A DNA stretch of 64,000 nt from Anaerolineae bacterium (GTDB lineage: Bacteria > Chloroflexota > Anaerolineae > Aggregatilineales > UBA2796), in contig JAHBVK010000001.1 in the NCBI GenBank assembly GCA_019637555.1, positions 186,001 to 250,000 of the forward strand. The letters run 5' to 3'. Of the stretch, positions 18,467-28,267 are shown in pieces. The position numbers and the translations under genes were made by a program. Numbering within the stretch: the stretch's first letter is position 1; the number at the start of each line of letters is the position of its first letter. The notes beneath the pieces were generated by a model that was not told where the DNA came from, did no database searches, and was given only the letters and a program-made list of their open reading frames with translations.

Positions 18467-19543
18467 ATGCCACGAAAGATTACCTTTTCCATCGTTCAAG
18501 GCGATGTCATCACCTTTTCAGCTGATCTTTTGGCACTCAAATATGCAAGAAGTTGGCATGGCGCAGACCAGGCAGTAGCAGTTGAACTGGCTAAGAACGG
18601 TTTACTTTCTCTTACTGAATATAAACTGGATGTGGGCGAACATAAGATTATCAATGCTCGCAGCAGTATCGTCGCCTCAGAAAAGATACTATTTGTCGGT
18701 GTGCCCATCCTTCATCAATTTCGCTATGACGAGATCAATCTGTTTGCCGCTGATGTGTTGAGAATCGCGGCTGAAGATGCGCCAGAAACTAGCCACCTTG
18801 CTATGACTCTTCATGGCGTTGGTTATGGACTCGATGAGAACGCCTCCGCCATCTCACAACTCAGTGGTCTCCTCAAAGGACTTGCTGCGGGCGCGTATCC
18901 CCCTAACCTGCAAAAGATTACACTGGTTGAGCGCAATGAGGGACGTGTAACCCGACTAAGGGCAGCGCTCGATGCAGAGTTGAAGGCACGGCGCATACCA
19001 GCCATAAAGGGCGATGAGTGGGCTTACTTGCTGCCTGCCGCTGATCCAATCAGTGTAAGTAAGTTCGCTGAGCCAACCCCATCAGCAACAGTCTCTGCTT
19101 CTACAGAAACCCCGGTTACTGAATCAACTAGTGCCCCCACGGCAAAGAAGCATCATGCGTTTATTGCGATGCCTTTCCGTGCCGAGATGGACGACATCTT
19201 CTTTTACGGTATTCAGCAGCCCGTTCACCGACTCGGATTACTTTGCGAACGCGCCGATTTTGACAACTTCACCGGTGACGTGATGAACTACGTGCGCGAA
19301 CGTATCGAGACTGCTTCAGTCGTCATCGCCGATCTGACGGGTGCAAATGCCAATGTCTATCTGGAAGTTGGCTATTCGTGGGGCAAAGATCGACCCACGA
19401 TCTTAATTGTGAGCAATGAGAAGGAACTTAAGTTCGATGTTCAGGGGCAGCGCTGCCTGGTCTATCCCAGTATTCGTAAGTTGGAAGAAATGCTAGAAAA
19501 AGAACTAAGTGGCTTGATCGCTAAAGGCGTTGTTAAGGTATAG
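18467..19543 (+). CDS. macro-like / TIR-like (deoxyribosyltransferase-type) fusion protein
   Basis: 358 residues in two domains. Residues 7-165 resemble a macro or aminopeptidase-N-terminal-type fold (VQGDVITFSADLLALKYA, then HGADQAVA), a fold that often binds ADP-ribose or nucleotides. A Thr/Ser/Pro linker covers 200-227. Residues 229-330 carry the signature of TIR-like, nucleoside-2-deoxyribosyltransferase-like effectors: HAFIAMPF, ADFDN, VVIADLTGANANVYLEVGY, with the conserved Glu at about 300. Such domains are frequent in bacterial conflict and nucleotide-signalling proteins (family knowledge). It sits 85 bases after the CYTH gene and 9 bases before the mutase gene. The N-terminal assignment is tentative; the C-terminal one is good. 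Confidence 0.7.
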   Translation: MPRKITFSIVQGDVITFSADLLALKYARSWHGADQAVAVELAKNGLLSLTEYKLDVGEHKIINARSSIVASEKILFVGVPILHQFRYDEINLFAADVLRIAAEDAPETSHLAMTLHGVGYGLDENASAISQLSGLLKGLAAGAYPPNLQKITLVERNEGRVTRLRAALDAELKARRIPAIKGDEWAYLLPAADPISVSKFAEPTPSATVSASTETPVTESTSAPTAKKHHAFIAMPFRAEMDDIFFYGIQQPVHRLGLLCERADFDNFTGDVMNYVRERIETASVVIADLTGANANVYLEVGYSWGKDRPTILIVSNEKELKFDVQGQRCLVYPSIRKLEEMLEKELSGLIAKGVVKV

Positions 19544-19552
19544 AGGTCAACT

Positions 19553-21229
19553 GTGAAAGAATTCTCGTCCAATTCAATCAGTGATGCCAAACGCCAGTGG
19601 CAAGATACTACTCTCGCGAACACGCTGAAAAAAGTCCCCGAACGCCGAAATCACTTTGAGTCTTCTTCCAACATTGTTCTGGAACGCCTGTACAGTCCTG
19701 ACAACATTTCAGATGACAATTATCTGGAAAACGTCGGCTTTCCCGGCGAGTTCCCCTATACACGCGGCATTCAACCGACCATGTATCGCAGTCGTCTATG
19801 GACGATGCGGCAGTACGCAGGATACGCCAGCGCCGAAGAATCGAATGCACGTTATCGCTTTCTGCTCGGTCAAGGGCAGATGGGACTCTCCGTCGCTTTC
19901 GACCTGCCCACGCAGATCGGCTACGACGCGGATGATCCAATGGCGCTTGGTGAGGTCGGGAAAGTGGGTGTCAGCATTTGCAGCATCCATGATATGGCGC
20001 GGCTGTTCGATCAGATACCGCTGGATAAAGTTTCCACCTCAATGACCATCAATGCACCTGCAGCTATTCTGTTGGCACTATATATTGCGGTTGGCAAGCG
20101 TCAAGGCGTTGAACCAAATAAACTGCGCGGTACAGTCCAAAACGACATCCTCAAAGAGTACATCGCACGAGGCACGTACATCTTTCCGCCGGAATCTAGT
20201 CTTCGGTTGATCACGGACATTTTTCGCTACTGCAAGTTAGAAGTGCCGGGATGGAACACCATTAGTATCAGTGGCTATCACATCCGCGAGGCGGGCAGTA
20301 CGGCGGTGCAAGAAGTCGCCTTCACGCTGGCAAATGGGATCGCTTACGTACAAGCAGCAATTGATGCAGGTTTGAACGTGGATGACTTTGCGCCGCAGCT
20401 TTCCTTCTTTTTCAATGCGCACAACCAGTTCTTCGAAGAGATCGCCAAGTTCCGCGCGGCACGACGTATTTGGGCGCACATCATGCGGGATCGCTTCCGC
20501 GCCAAAAATCCTGAGGCGTGGAAGTTGCGTTTCCATACCCAGACTGGAGGCAGCACCCTCACCGCTCAACAGCCTATGAATAATATCGTCCGCGTGACTG
20601 TCCAAGCTCTGGCAGCGATTCTCGGCGGCACGCAGAGTCTGCACACTAACAGCATGGACGAAGCACTGGCGCTGCCCACAGAATCGGCTGTGCAAGTAGC
20701 GCTACGAACACAGCAAATCCTGGCACATGAAAGTGGAGTTGCCGATGTCGTTGATCCTATGGGTGGCAACTATCTGGTAGAGAAACTGACCAACGAGATC
20801 GAAACCCTTGCTAACGAGTACATTGCCAAGATCGATGCGATGGGCGGGGCGTTGCAGGCAATCGAGTTGGGCTATGTACAGCGTGAAATTCAAGACTCAG
20901 CCTATGCCTATCAACAAGCAATCGAACGCGAAAAACAGATCATCGTCGGCGTCAACAAATTCACAACTGAGGAAGAACAACCGATTGATCTGCTGCGCGT
21001 CGATCCTGAGATCGAGCGTCGCCAAGTACAACAGTTGAAGGATCTGCGCGAGAAGCGAGACAACAGCAAGGTCAGCGAATTGCTTACGCGCATTGAAACA
21101 GCGGCGCGAAGCAGCGATTCGTTGATGCCCTTGTTCGTTACCGCGGTGGAGAACGAAGTTACATTGGGCGAAATTTGCCGAACTCTACGCGTTGTATTCG
21201 GTGAATATCGCCCCGATGCCCGCATTTAA
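19553..21229 (+). CDS. methylmalonyl-CoA mutase, large (catalytic) subunit
   Basis: 558 residues. It interconverts (R)-methylmalonyl-CoA and succinyl-CoA with adenosylcobalamin. GTG start at 19553 with AGAGGT 5 bases upstream. The substrate-pocket motif [14 protein letters not shown] fits methylmalonyl-type rather than isobutyryl-type mutases. The barrel segments [35 protein letters not shown] and [10 protein letters not shown] are intact. The length covers only the TIM-barrel half. The cobalamin-binding domain (DxHxxG) is absent, as in archaeal and many Chloroflexota enzymes where it is a separate small subunit, and no such gene is in the window. The two carboxylase genes follow, giving a propionyl-CoA to succinyl-CoA route. 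Confidence 0.93.
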   Translation: MKEFSSNSISDAKRQWQDTTLANTLKKVPERRNHFESSSNIVLERLYSPDNISDDNYLENVGFPGEFPYTRGIQPTMYRSRLWTMRQYAGYASAEESNARYRFLLGQGQMGLSVAFDLPTQIGYDADDPMALGEVGKVGVSICSIHDMARLFDQIPLDKVSTSMTINAPAAILLALYIAVGKRQGVEPNKLRGTVQNDILKEYIARGTYIFPPESSLRLITDIFRYCKLEVPGWNTISISGYHIREAGSTAVQEVAFTLANGIAYVQAAIDAGLNVDDFAPQLSFFFNAHNQFFEEIAKFRAARRIWAHIMRDRFRAKNPEAWKLRFHTQTGGSTLTAQQPMNNIVRVTVQALAAILGGTQSLHTNSMDEALALPTESAVQVALRTQQILAHESGVADVVDPMGGNYLVEKLTNEIETLANEYIAKIDAMGGALQAIELGYVQREIQDSAYAYQQAIEREKQIIVGVNKFTTEEEQPIDLLRVDPEIERRQVQQLKDLREKRDNSKVSELLTRIETAARSSDSLMPLFVTAVENEVTLGEICRTLRVVFGEYRPDARI

Positions 21230-21276
21230 CGTCATTGAATTCTCCTTCACTGGCAACGACTGCCCAATTAGCGGGT

Positions 21277-21282
21277 TATAAT
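21277..21282 (+). promoter_or_regulatory. -10 box ahead of carboxyltransferase gene
   Basis: Perfect TATAAT, 62 bases before ATG 21345, in the 115-base gap after the mutase gene. No good -35 box is seen at 16-18 bases. Confidence 0.4.
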
Positions 21283-21344
21283 TCTCGGCGCTTACTTTGC
21301 TTTATCAACGCAAATACTGTCATAACTTCTTAGGAACACCACTG

Positions 21345-22919
21345 ATGGCGACGATGGATCAACTCAATCATAAGGACAAAACCGCAAAACTGCTGGATAT
21401 GCGGGAATTGAGCTTGCAAGGTGGCGGCGCTGATCGCGTCGAACGTCAGCATAAAGGCGGCAAACTAACTGCCCGCGAGCGCATCGAACTATTGCTCGAT
21501 CCGGGCAGCTTCCGTGAAGTCGATGCCTTCGTCACACAGCGTGCCCGTGATTTCGGCATGGATAAGCCGGAGAATCAATTTTTGGGCGACAGCGTTGTCA
21601 CCGGGTGGGGCACGATTGATGGTCGCCTCATTTTTGTCTACTCGCAGGATTTCACGGTGATGGGCGGATCGCTGTCCGAGGTTCATGCCGAGAAAATCTG
21701 CAAGATCATGGATATGGCGATGAAATCCGGTGCGCCGATTATTGGCTTGAACGACAGCGGTGGCGCGCGTATTCAAGAGGGCGTGGTCAGCTTAGGTGGC
21801 TATGCCGACATTTTCCTGCGAAACACACTCGCCAGTGGCGTGATCCCCCAAATAAGCGTGATCATGGGTCCGTGCGCAGGTGGCGCAGTATATAGCCCTG
21901 CGCTTACCGATTTCATCTTCATGGTCAAGAACACTTCTTATATGTTTGTCACCGGACCAGATGTGGTCAAATCGGTGACGCATGAGGAAGTTTCGTTCGA
22001 GGAACTTGGAGGCGCATCCGTTCACAGTACCACTAGCGGCGTTTGCCATATCGCAGCCGAGAATGAAGCCGACTGCTTGTACTTGATCCGTGAGATGCTT
22101 GGTTTTATGCCGCAAAACAATATGGAAGATACGCCTTACGTCCCCACCAAGGATGACAAGCTGCGCACTGAACGCGCTCTCGACAGCATCATTCCGGACA
22201 ATCCCAACAAGCCTTATGACATCAAGGAAGTGATCAAGCTGATCGTGGATGATGGGCGCTTCTTCGAGATTCACGAGCATTATGCCACTAATATTGTGGT
22301 TGGCTTTGCGCGTTTAGGCGGTTACAGCATTGGTATCGTAGCTAATCAACCAGCCGTGCTGGCGGGTGTGCTGGATATCGAAGCCAGTGAGAAAGCCGCT
22401 CGCTTCATCCGCTTCTGCGACTGCTTCAATATTCCCATTGTTACCTTCGAGGATGTGCCCGGTTTCATGCCCGGAACCAAGCAAGAACACGCAGGCATCA
22501 TCCGATCCGGAGCGAAACTGCTGTACGCCTACTGCGAAGCTACTGTACCTAAACTCACTGTGATCACGCGCAAGGCTTACGGCGGCGCTTATGACGTGAT
22601 GAGCAGTAAGCACATTCGCGGGGATTTCAACGTGGCATGGCCCACTGCCGAGATCGCTGTGATGGGACCCGATGGCGCGGTCAATATCATCTTCCGTCGT
22701 GAATTGGCGGAGGCTGAGGATCCGGTGGCGAAGAAGGCGGAATTGGTGCAGATGTACCGCGAAAAGTTCGCTAATCCCTATGTGGCAGCATCGCGCGGTT
22801 ACGTGGACGACGTGATCATGCCATCAGAAACGCGCCCGCGTCTGATCAATGCGCTGGAAATGCTGCGCAACAAGCGCGATAGCAATCCGCCCAAAAAGCA
22901 CGGCAACATTCCGCTATAA
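21345..22919 (+). CDS. acyl-CoA carboxylase, carboxyltransferase (beta) subunit, probably propionyl-CoA
   Basis: 524 residues. It transfers CO2 from carboxybiotin to the acyl-CoA alpha-carbon. I chose ATG 21345 over a TTG at 21297 because AGGAA lies 8 bases before it and the TTG extension is unlike the family. Crotonase-fold hallmarks are present: [16 protein letters not shown] in the N-terminal half, and [20 protein letters not shown] and [12 protein letters not shown] in the C-terminal half. As I recall, an Asp in the latter motif is typical of propionyl-CoA-preferring enzymes. The location between a methylmalonyl-CoA mutase and a biotin carboxylase supports propionyl-CoA carboxylase (pccB-like). 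Acetyl-CoA as an additional substrate cannot be excluded. Confidence 0.93.
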   Translation: MATMDQLNHKDKTAKLLDMRELSLQGGGADRVERQHKGGKLTARERIELLLDPGSFREVDAFVTQRARDFGMDKPENQFLGDSVVTGWGTIDGRLIFVYSQDFTVMGGSLSEVHAEKICKIMDMAMKSGAPIIGLNDSGGARIQEGVVSLGGYADIFLRNTLASGVIPQISVIMGPCAGGAVYSPALTDFIFMVKNTSYMFVTGPDVVKSVTHEEVSFEELGGASVHSTTSGVCHIAAENEADCLYLIREMLGFMPQNNMEDTPYVPTKDDKLRTERALDSIIPDNPNKPYDIKEVIKLIVDDGRFFEIHEHYATNIVVGFARLGGYSIGIVANQPAVLAGVLDIEASEKAARFIRFCDCFNIPIVTFEDVPGFMPGTKQEHAGIIRSGAKLLYAYCEATVPKLTVITRKAYGGAYDVMSSKHIRGDFNVAWPTAEIAVMGPDGAVNIIFRRELAEAEDPVAKKAELVQMYREKFANPYVAASRGYVDDVIMPSETRPRLINALEMLRNKRDSNPPKKHGNIPL

Positions 22920-23015
22920 GGAAATAGCTGTCGAGGGTGAATAGTTAGAATCAGTTGCCTAAAATTCGCAGGGGATACAGGGCGGTTACAGGCAGTTGGT
23001 TAGAGGAAATTCGCG

Positions 23016-23021
23016 TAATAT
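23016..23021 (+). promoter_or_regulatory. -10 box of a probable leaderless biotin carboxylase mRNA
   Basis: TAATAT ends 6 bases before ATG 23028, so transcription would begin at or beside the start codon. This supports the longer start at 23028 over ATG 23049. No strong -35 box is visible. Confidence 0.4.
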
Positions 23022-23027
23022 TGGGAA

Positions 23028-24569
23028 ATGGTTAGCGGAAAAACGAGCATGGTTAAGCAAGTATCTCGTACTATCAACAAAATTCTGATCGCCAATCGCG
23101 GTGAGATCGCCGTGCGCATCATCCGCGCGTGCCGTGAATTAGGCGTGCGCAGCGTTGCCGTCTACAGTGATGCAGACCGTGCTGCGCTGCACGTTCGCTA
23201 CGCTGATGAGGCATATCACATTGGACCGCCGTCTCCGCGTGAAAGCTATCTAGTTATTGACAAGATCATCGCTGCAGCCAAGAAATCGGGCGCGGATGCA
23301 GTTCATCCCGGTTATGGTTTCTTATCTGAGCGTGAGGCATTCGCACAGGCTTGTGCTGACGCCGATCTAGTCTTCATTGGACCGACGCCAGAAGCCATCA
23401 GCACGATGGGCGACAAGCAAATGGCACGCGAAACGGTGCGTAAAGCTGGTGTCCCCGTAATTCCCGGCACAGAACCCGGTCTACGCGATGATGAGATCGT
23501 GAATGCTGCCGACACGATTATCGGTTATCCGCTAATGGTGAAAGCAGCAGCGGGTGGCGGTGGCAAGGGAATGCGTGTCGTGCGTGAGCCGTCGGAGCTT
23601 AGATCTGCTTTAGCTGCTGCCCATCGTGAAGCGGAAAACGCGTTCGGTGATGGCACGGTCTATCTGGAAAAGCTGCTGGAAGGTGCACGTCACATCGAAT
23701 TCCAGATTCTGGCGGATATGTTCGGTAACACCATCTACCTCGGTGAGCGCGAATGCAGCATTCAACGGCGGCATCAGAAATTGGTGGAAGAAGCGCCGAG
23801 TCCGTATCTAGATGACGAGTTGCGCCGTGAAATGGGCGCGATGGCGGTTCGTGCTGCTCAATCAGTCAACTATGTCAACGCAGGAACGATTGAATGCCTC
23901 GTTGATAAGAACCACGATTACTACTTCTTGGAGATGAACACGCGCATACAGGTGGAACATCCTGTTACCGAATTGATCACGGGCGTCGATCTTGTAAAAG
24001 AACAAATTCGTATTGCGCGTGGTCGTAAGCTCGGCATCACGCAGGATGAAGTGAACATCAATGGTCACGCCATCGAATGTCGCATCAATGCCGAAGACCC
24101 TTATAACAACTTCCTGCCTTCAACAGGTACGGTATCGCTGCATCTGGCGCCCACCGGTCCCGGTGTGCGGCTAGATAGTGGCATCTACGCCGGCTACGAA
24201 GTGACGCCGTATTACGACTCGATGCTCGCCAAGTTGGTTGTGTGGGGATCAGATCGCGCTACTGCGATCCGCCGCCTCAGCCGTGCACTAGAGGAGTATC
24301 GAATTATGGGGTTGAAGACGAATCTGCCGTTCCATATGAAGCTAGTGGATAGCCATCACTTCATTTCCGGCAAGTTCGACACTGGTTTCGTGGAGCAGTA
24401 TTTCAAGCCGGAGATCGATGAATCGCGCTTGAATCCTGAAGCCGCGGCAATCGTTGCCACTTTGATCGCGCACCACGATCAGCAGCAGGCATCGCAGATC
24501 ATTTCGGCAAATCAACGTGATACGTCCAACTGGAAATGGGTTGGTCGCTACGAACGCATCCACCGCTAA
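23028..24569 (+). CDS. biotin carboxylase (acyl-CoA carboxylase alpha subunit)
   Basis: 513 residues. It carboxylates biotin with ATP and bicarbonate and partners the carboxyltransferase upstream. ATP-grasp features are present: KILIANRGEIAVRIIRA at the start, the glycine-rich KAAAGGGGKGMRVV, the metal site EMNTRIQVEHPVTE, and the C-terminal INAEDPYNNFLPSTG. It ends soon after the biotin carboxylase C domain. There is no biotinyl AMKM motif, so the biotin carrier protein must be encoded elsewhere. The start is 23028 (leaderless) or 23049 (MVKQVSRTINKIL); neither has a clear ribosome site. A strong terminator follows immediately. Confidence 0.94.
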   Translation: MVSGKTSMVKQVSRTINKILIANRGEIAVRIIRACRELGVRSVAVYSDADRAALHVRYADEAYHIGPPSPRESYLVIDKIIAAAKKSGADAVHPGYGFLSEREAFAQACADADLVFIGPTPEAISTMGDKQMARETVRKAGVPVIPGTEPGLRDDEIVNAADTIIGYPLMVKAAAGGGGKGMRVVREPSELRSALAAAHREAENAFGDGTVYLEKLLEGARHIEFQILADMFGNTIYLGERECSIQRRHQKLVEEAPSPYLDDELRREMGAMAVRAAQSVNYVNAGTIECLVDKNHDYYFLEMNTRIQVEHPVTELITGVDLVKEQIRIARGRKLGITQDEVNINGHAIECRINAEDPYNNFLPSTGTVSLHLAPTGPGVRLDSGIYAGYEVTPYYDSMLAKLVVWGSDRATAIRRLSRALEEYRIMGLKTNLPFHMKLVDSHHFISGKFDTGFVEQYFKPEIDESRLNPEAAAIVATLIAHHDQQQASQIISANQRDTSNWKWVGRYERIHR

Positions 24570-24577
24570 TCTGCGCT

Positions 24578-24600
24578 AAGCCCGCTTCGGCGGGCTTTTT
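24578..24600. terminator. rho-independent terminator, bidirectional
   Basis: AAGCCCGC (24578-24585), tetraloop TTCG, GCGGGCTT (24590-24597) and a T run to 24600. It closes the carboxylase unit. Read from the other strand it follows the convergent dehydratase gene, whose stop it touches. Confidence 0.92.
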
Positions 24601-25897
24601 ATTGCCACACTTTCCCCGTCGGATACTCATGATCAACGATGCTATCAGCCTTCATTTGGATACTGTAACCGGGCATCTGTGGCGGCATATAGTGTCCGTT
24701 ATGGATCACCACCGGATCGAGAAAATGCTCGTGCAGGTGATCTACGTACTCAATCACGCGATCTTGAGTCGAGCCGCTGATGGCGATGTAGTCGAAGATC
24801 TGCAAGTGCTGAACATATTCGCAAAGTCCTACACCACCTGCGTGTGGACACACTGGAACGCCGAACTTTGCCGCCATCAGGTAGACAGCGATAATTTCAT
24901 TTACACCACCTAATCGGCAGCTATCGATCTGGCAGAAGTGAATCGCCTCTGCCTGCATTAACTGCTTGAAGATCACGCGATTGTGGCAATGCTCTCCTGT
25001 AGCTACTTTGATCGGCGCAACTGCGCGGGCAATCGTTGCATGACCGAGGATGTCATCGGGGCTAGTTGGTTCCTCGATCCACCATGGGTTGAAAGGAGCT
25101 AGATGTTTCATGTGGTCGATTGCTGTGCCGACATCCCAATATTGGTTGGCATCGACCATCAGAAACCTATCCTCGCCAATCTCCTCTCGAATGATCCGAC
25201 AGCGGCGTACATCATCCTCTATGCTGCGACCCACTTTGATCTTGAAATGCGACCAACCTTCTGCGAGCGCCTCCCGACACAAGCTACGAATCTGATCATC
25301 AGTATAGCCGAGCCAACCTGTTGAAGTTGTATACGCCGGATATCCTGTATCGCACATTTCGGTTTCCCGCTGGGCTTTGGTTGCAGCCTGTTTACGCAGC
25401 AGATCGAGCGCCTCGTCAGGAGTCAGCGCGTCAGTGATGTAGCGGAAGTCAATGCAACGGACCAATTCTTCCGGCGTCAAATCGGCGAGGAGCTTCCACA
25501 AAGGCTTAGCTTCGACTTTTGCCCATAAGTCCCATACCGCGTTGACGAGCGCTGCTGTTGCTAGATGAATTACCCCTTTCTCCGGGCCTACCCAACGCAA
25601 CTGCGAATCGCCCGTCAGCATATGCCAGAACGCGCCCATATTTTCGGTCAGCGATTCCAGCGTCTTGCCACGCAGCAAGTAGGACAGCGATTGAATCGCC
25701 GCTACACACAGCTCGTTGCCACGTCCAATTGTAAAGGTGAGACCATGTCCTTCCAAGCCAGCAGGATGGTCCGTCTTCAAAATTACATATGCAGCCGAAT
25801 AATCGGGATCAACATTCATTGCGTCCGAGCCGTGCAACCCACGCGAAGTCGGAAAACGAATGTCGTGTGTGACAATGTCTATGATGTGTGTGACCAT
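24599..25897 (-). CDS. L-fuconate dehydratase-like enzyme (enolase superfamily)
   Basis: 432 residues. The family dehydrates L-fuconate to 2-keto-3-deoxy-L-fuconate in the non-phosphorylating L-fucose pathway. Enolase-superfamily catalytic parts are visible: FKIKVG (the KxK base), MVDANQYW, WIEEPTSPDD and KVATGEHCHNR for the metal ligands. The N-terminal block (DIRFPTSRGLHGSDAMN, DYSAAYVILKTD) and the length match L-fuconate dehydratases closely. It ends a four-gene minus-strand operon with a carbohydrate ABC importer, 21 bases after the second permease, which suits sugar uptake and oxidation. Another six-carbon sugar acid substrate is possible. The dehydrogenase, lactonase and aldolase of the pathway are not in the window. 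Confidence 0.9.
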   Translation of the reverse strand: MVTHIIDIVTHDIRFPTSRGLHGSDAMNVDPDYSAAYVILKTDHPAGLEGHGLTFTIGRGNELCVAAIQSLSYLLRGKTLESLTENMGAFWHMLTGDSQLRWVGPEKGVIHLATAALVNAVWDLWAKVEAKPLWKLLADLTPEELVRCIDFRYITDALTPDEALDLLRKQAATKAQRETEMCDTGYPAYTTSTGWLGYTDDQIRSLCREALAEGWSHFKIKVGRSIEDDVRRCRIIREEIGEDRFLMVDANQYWDVGTAIDHMKHLAPFNPWWIEEPTSPDDILGHATIARAVAPIKVATGEHCHNRVIFKQLMQAEAIHFCQIDSCRLGGVNEIIAVYLMAAKFGVPVCPHAGGVGLCEYVQHLQIFDYIAISGSTQDRVIEYVDHLHEHFLDPVVIHNGHYMPPQMPGYSIQMKADSIVDHEYPTGKVWQ

Positions 25898-25918
25898 GCT
25901 CGTTCGGCTTAAATCCTC

Positions 25919-26950
25919 TTAACCTTTGACTGCGCCCACCAATAAACCCTTAGCGATATACCGTTCCAATAAGATAGCCATGACGATAAGTGGACCGACC
26001 ATCAACATGACTAACACAGACATATTCCACCACTGAGGTCCACGTACACCGTTTTGCGCGGAAACAAGAATGGGCATCGTTTGCGTCGCTGCGCCAGTCA
26101 GAAATAGCGCCATTACGTACTCATTCCAGCAAAAGACTAGCACTATCAGGAATGTCGCGATCAACCCCGGTACGGTCAGAGGCAGTATGATGCGCCAAAT
26201 TACCTGATAACGTGAAGCGCCATCAATGAAGGCGCTCTCCTCCAGTTCAAATGGAATACTTTGAAAGTAATCGCGCATAAACCAAACTACAATCGGTAGG
26301 TTGGCAGCACAATATGAAATGATTAGGGCAAATGGAGTGTCTAATAAGCCAAGCTGCTGATACAAAATGTAGATGGGAATAATCACCGTTATTGGCGGCA
26401 GCATACGCTGTGAAATCAACCAGAAGGCAATGTCGCTGTTCCCCAAAGCTCCCTGAAATCTTCGTGCCAGCCCTTGCGCCAAAAGGAAAAAGACTGCTAT
26501 ACCGGTGATCACCCCAAGTTGCCACTGCACTCCAGCAACTACAATGAATACACTTAGAATGACGCAGCCGATAAATGTCGCTATCAGTCCAATTTTGGGT
26601 CGATACTCGAAGCGTGTTAAGGCGTAGGCAGCCGCACTACCGAATATGAGCGCCAGCAAGGCACTATTAATGCCTACTGAGATCGTACTCAGGTAAGGGC
26701 GCATCACGAAGTCTGATCCGTTTTCGACAAGCATTTCTTTCCAAGCATGCAATGACGGCTGAAAGTCGACGAAAGGGATGTATTTAGGTCCAGAGGCAAC
26801 GTCGATTGGCAGCTTGAACGCGGTAATCACTAGCCAATATAGTGGAAACAGAACCACAAATGACCAGAGACCTAGCAAAATGTAGGATGTAATTAGCCAG
26901 AATGGAGAGAGTTGAAAAGGATTAGGTGTGCGAAACAAGCGACGCATCAT
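25919..26950 (-). CDS. carbohydrate ABC transporter permease (MalG type)
   Basis: 343 residues. Six or more membrane helices, with the cytoplasmic coupling loop FELEESAFIDGASRYQVIWRIILPLTVPG (EAA-type, with the invariant Gly). An extra pair of hydrophobic segments near residues 120-165 (IGLIATFIGCVILSVFIVV and ITGIAVFFLLAQG) makes it longer than the usual 270-300. It overlaps the other permease by ATGA. It forms the membrane pore with the partner permease. No ATPase is encoded in this operon, so a shared MsiK-like ATPase elsewhere is likely (inference). Confidence 0.93.
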   Translation of the reverse strand: MMRRLFRTPNPFQLSPFWLITSYILLGLWSFVVLFPLYWLVITAFKLPIDVASGPKYIPFVDFQPSLHAWKEMLVENGSDFVMRPYLSTISVGINSALLALIFGSAAAYALTRFEYRPKIGLIATFIGCVILSVFIVVAGVQWQLGVITGIAVFFLLAQGLARRFQGALGNSDIAFWLISQRMLPPITVIIPIYILYQQLGLLDTPFALIISYCAANLPIVVWFMRDYFQSIPFELEESAFIDGASRYQVIWRIILPLTVPGLIATFLIVLVFCWNEYVMALFLTGAATQTMPILVSAQNGVRGPQWWNMSVLVMLMVGPLIVMAILLERYIAKGLLVGAVKG

Positions 26951-28110
26951 AATTTCTCGACAATCTGTTGACGTACTACATTAACGAATAAGACGGCGAC
27001 AAACGTCACCAAAATGAGCAGCAAGTAGCTGATAGCTGCAGAACCGCCAAGATTAGGAGAGCGCCATTCGATATAGGCATGAAGGGTTAATGTCTCGGTA
27101 GCAGTCCCCGGTCCACCTCCGGTGAGAATACGTGGTATGTCGATAATCTTGAATGCTTCAATCAGGCGAATCAAGATGAGAGTTAGACTGACCGGGGCAA
27201 TTTGTGGTAAGACAATGTAACGAAATATTTGAAGGCGATTTGCTCCATCGACCAACGCTGCTTCTAGTTGATCGCGGGAAGTCCCCTCGAGTGCAGCGAG
27301 TAAGATGATGAACATGAATGGGGTCCACTGCCAGATGTCACCAATCATCACGGCAGTGCGAGCACCTGCGGCAGTCTCAACAAAGGAAAAGTTCTTTAGA
27401 CCGATACTAGACCAAAAGGGGGCAAAAGGACCAACATGCGTATCAGTGAGCATCCGAAATAGGAAGGCAATACCAACAGGTGTAATCATCATCGGCAGTA
27501 GAAAGGCAATCCGGAAAAATCGCTTGCCACGTAATTCCTGTACGAGCAAGAGCGCTAAGCCAAGCCCAATGCTGTACTGAAAAAATACCCCCGCAAACAC
27601 AAAGATCAGCGTGACAACTACAGTTCCGGGTAATCCCTCGCCACTCAAAGTGCTAAGGACAATCCAAAGTAAGCCTAAAGCAGCGCAAATGGTCAATACA
27701 CGTGTGGTCAACGACCACAGCGATAGTTGCCTCTTACGCACTCCACTGTACAGCCAATAGAGGAATAGGGCGCTGCAGGCGAGAAATAGCAGCCAACCTA
27801 ACGGCGATAATTCACCAAGTTTGCCAATAAAATGCCGCTGCTGACTGCCAAACAGGAGCTTGGTGTAATTGGCGAAGCCCAAAAAGGCTAAATCAATGCC
27901 GCCTCTGACGAAGGTAACACGAGTAAAAGATAGAAACAGCGAAACGATCAGTGGAAAAATGGAGAGAAACAAAACGATAAGGATTGCGGGCAACAGCAGA
28001 ATGAGCCTGACCGAAGAATCAGGTGTGGAATCAGCAGCTTGTTTGATACTAGCCGTCTTTGCAGAAATTCTCGCTGTTTCACTCACCTGCTGCGACGTAG
28101 ACTGATTCAT
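26947..28110 (-). CDS. carbohydrate ABC transporter permease (MalF type)
   Basis: 387 residues. An N-terminal cytoplasmic tail rich in Ser and Thr (about 1-30) precedes the helices. The EAA-type loop is RDQLEAALVDGANRLQIFRYIVLPQIAP. An additional two or three hydrophobic segments lie between residues 95 and 180, giving an unusually long first half; the sister permease also carries an insertion. It lies second in the operon, 157 bases after the solute-binding gene with a stable hairpin between. It is the partner subunit of the downstream permease. Confidence 0.93.
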   Translation of the reverse strand: MNQSTSQQVSETARISAKTASIKQAADSTPDSSVRLILLLPAILIVLFLSIFPLIVSLFLSFTRVTFVRGGIDLAFLGFANYTKLLFGSQQRHFIGKLGELSPLGWLLFLACSALFLYWLYSGVRKRQLSLWSLTTRVLTICAALGLLWIVLSTLSGEGLPGTVVVTLIFVFAGVFFQYSIGLGLALLLVQELRGKRFFRIAFLLPMMITPVGIAFLFRMLTDTHVGPFAPFWSSIGLKNFSFVETAAGARTAVMIGDIWQWTPFMFIILLAALEGTSRDQLEAALVDGANRLQIFRYIVLPQIAPVSLTLILIRLIEAFKIIDIPRILTGGGPGTATETLTLHAYIEWRSPNLGGSAAISYLLLILVTFVAVLFVNVVRQQIVEKL

Positions 28111-28209
28111 GTTTTTAGATGTTCTCTTAACCCTATAATCGATCTATTGAGCCTAATTTTGTCTTCAGCTAGCAGTGAACATTCTAGCTGTGCAATCCAC
28201 TAAGAAGTA

Positions 28210-28245
28210 TTCCATAAGACAAGCAAACTTGCTTGCCTTATGGAA
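28210..28245 (-). terminator. intercistronic hairpin after the solute-binding gene
   Basis: A 16-bp stem with one mismatch: TTCCATAAGACAAGCA (28210-28225) and TGCTTGCCTTATGGAA (28230-28245), loop AACT. It lies 22 bases after the solute-binding-protein stop and before the permeases. No T tract follows, so it probably stabilises or partly terminates the mRNA, favouring high binding-protein output. Confidence 0.7.
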
Positions 28246-28267
28246 AGACGCTTATCGGAAAATGGTG

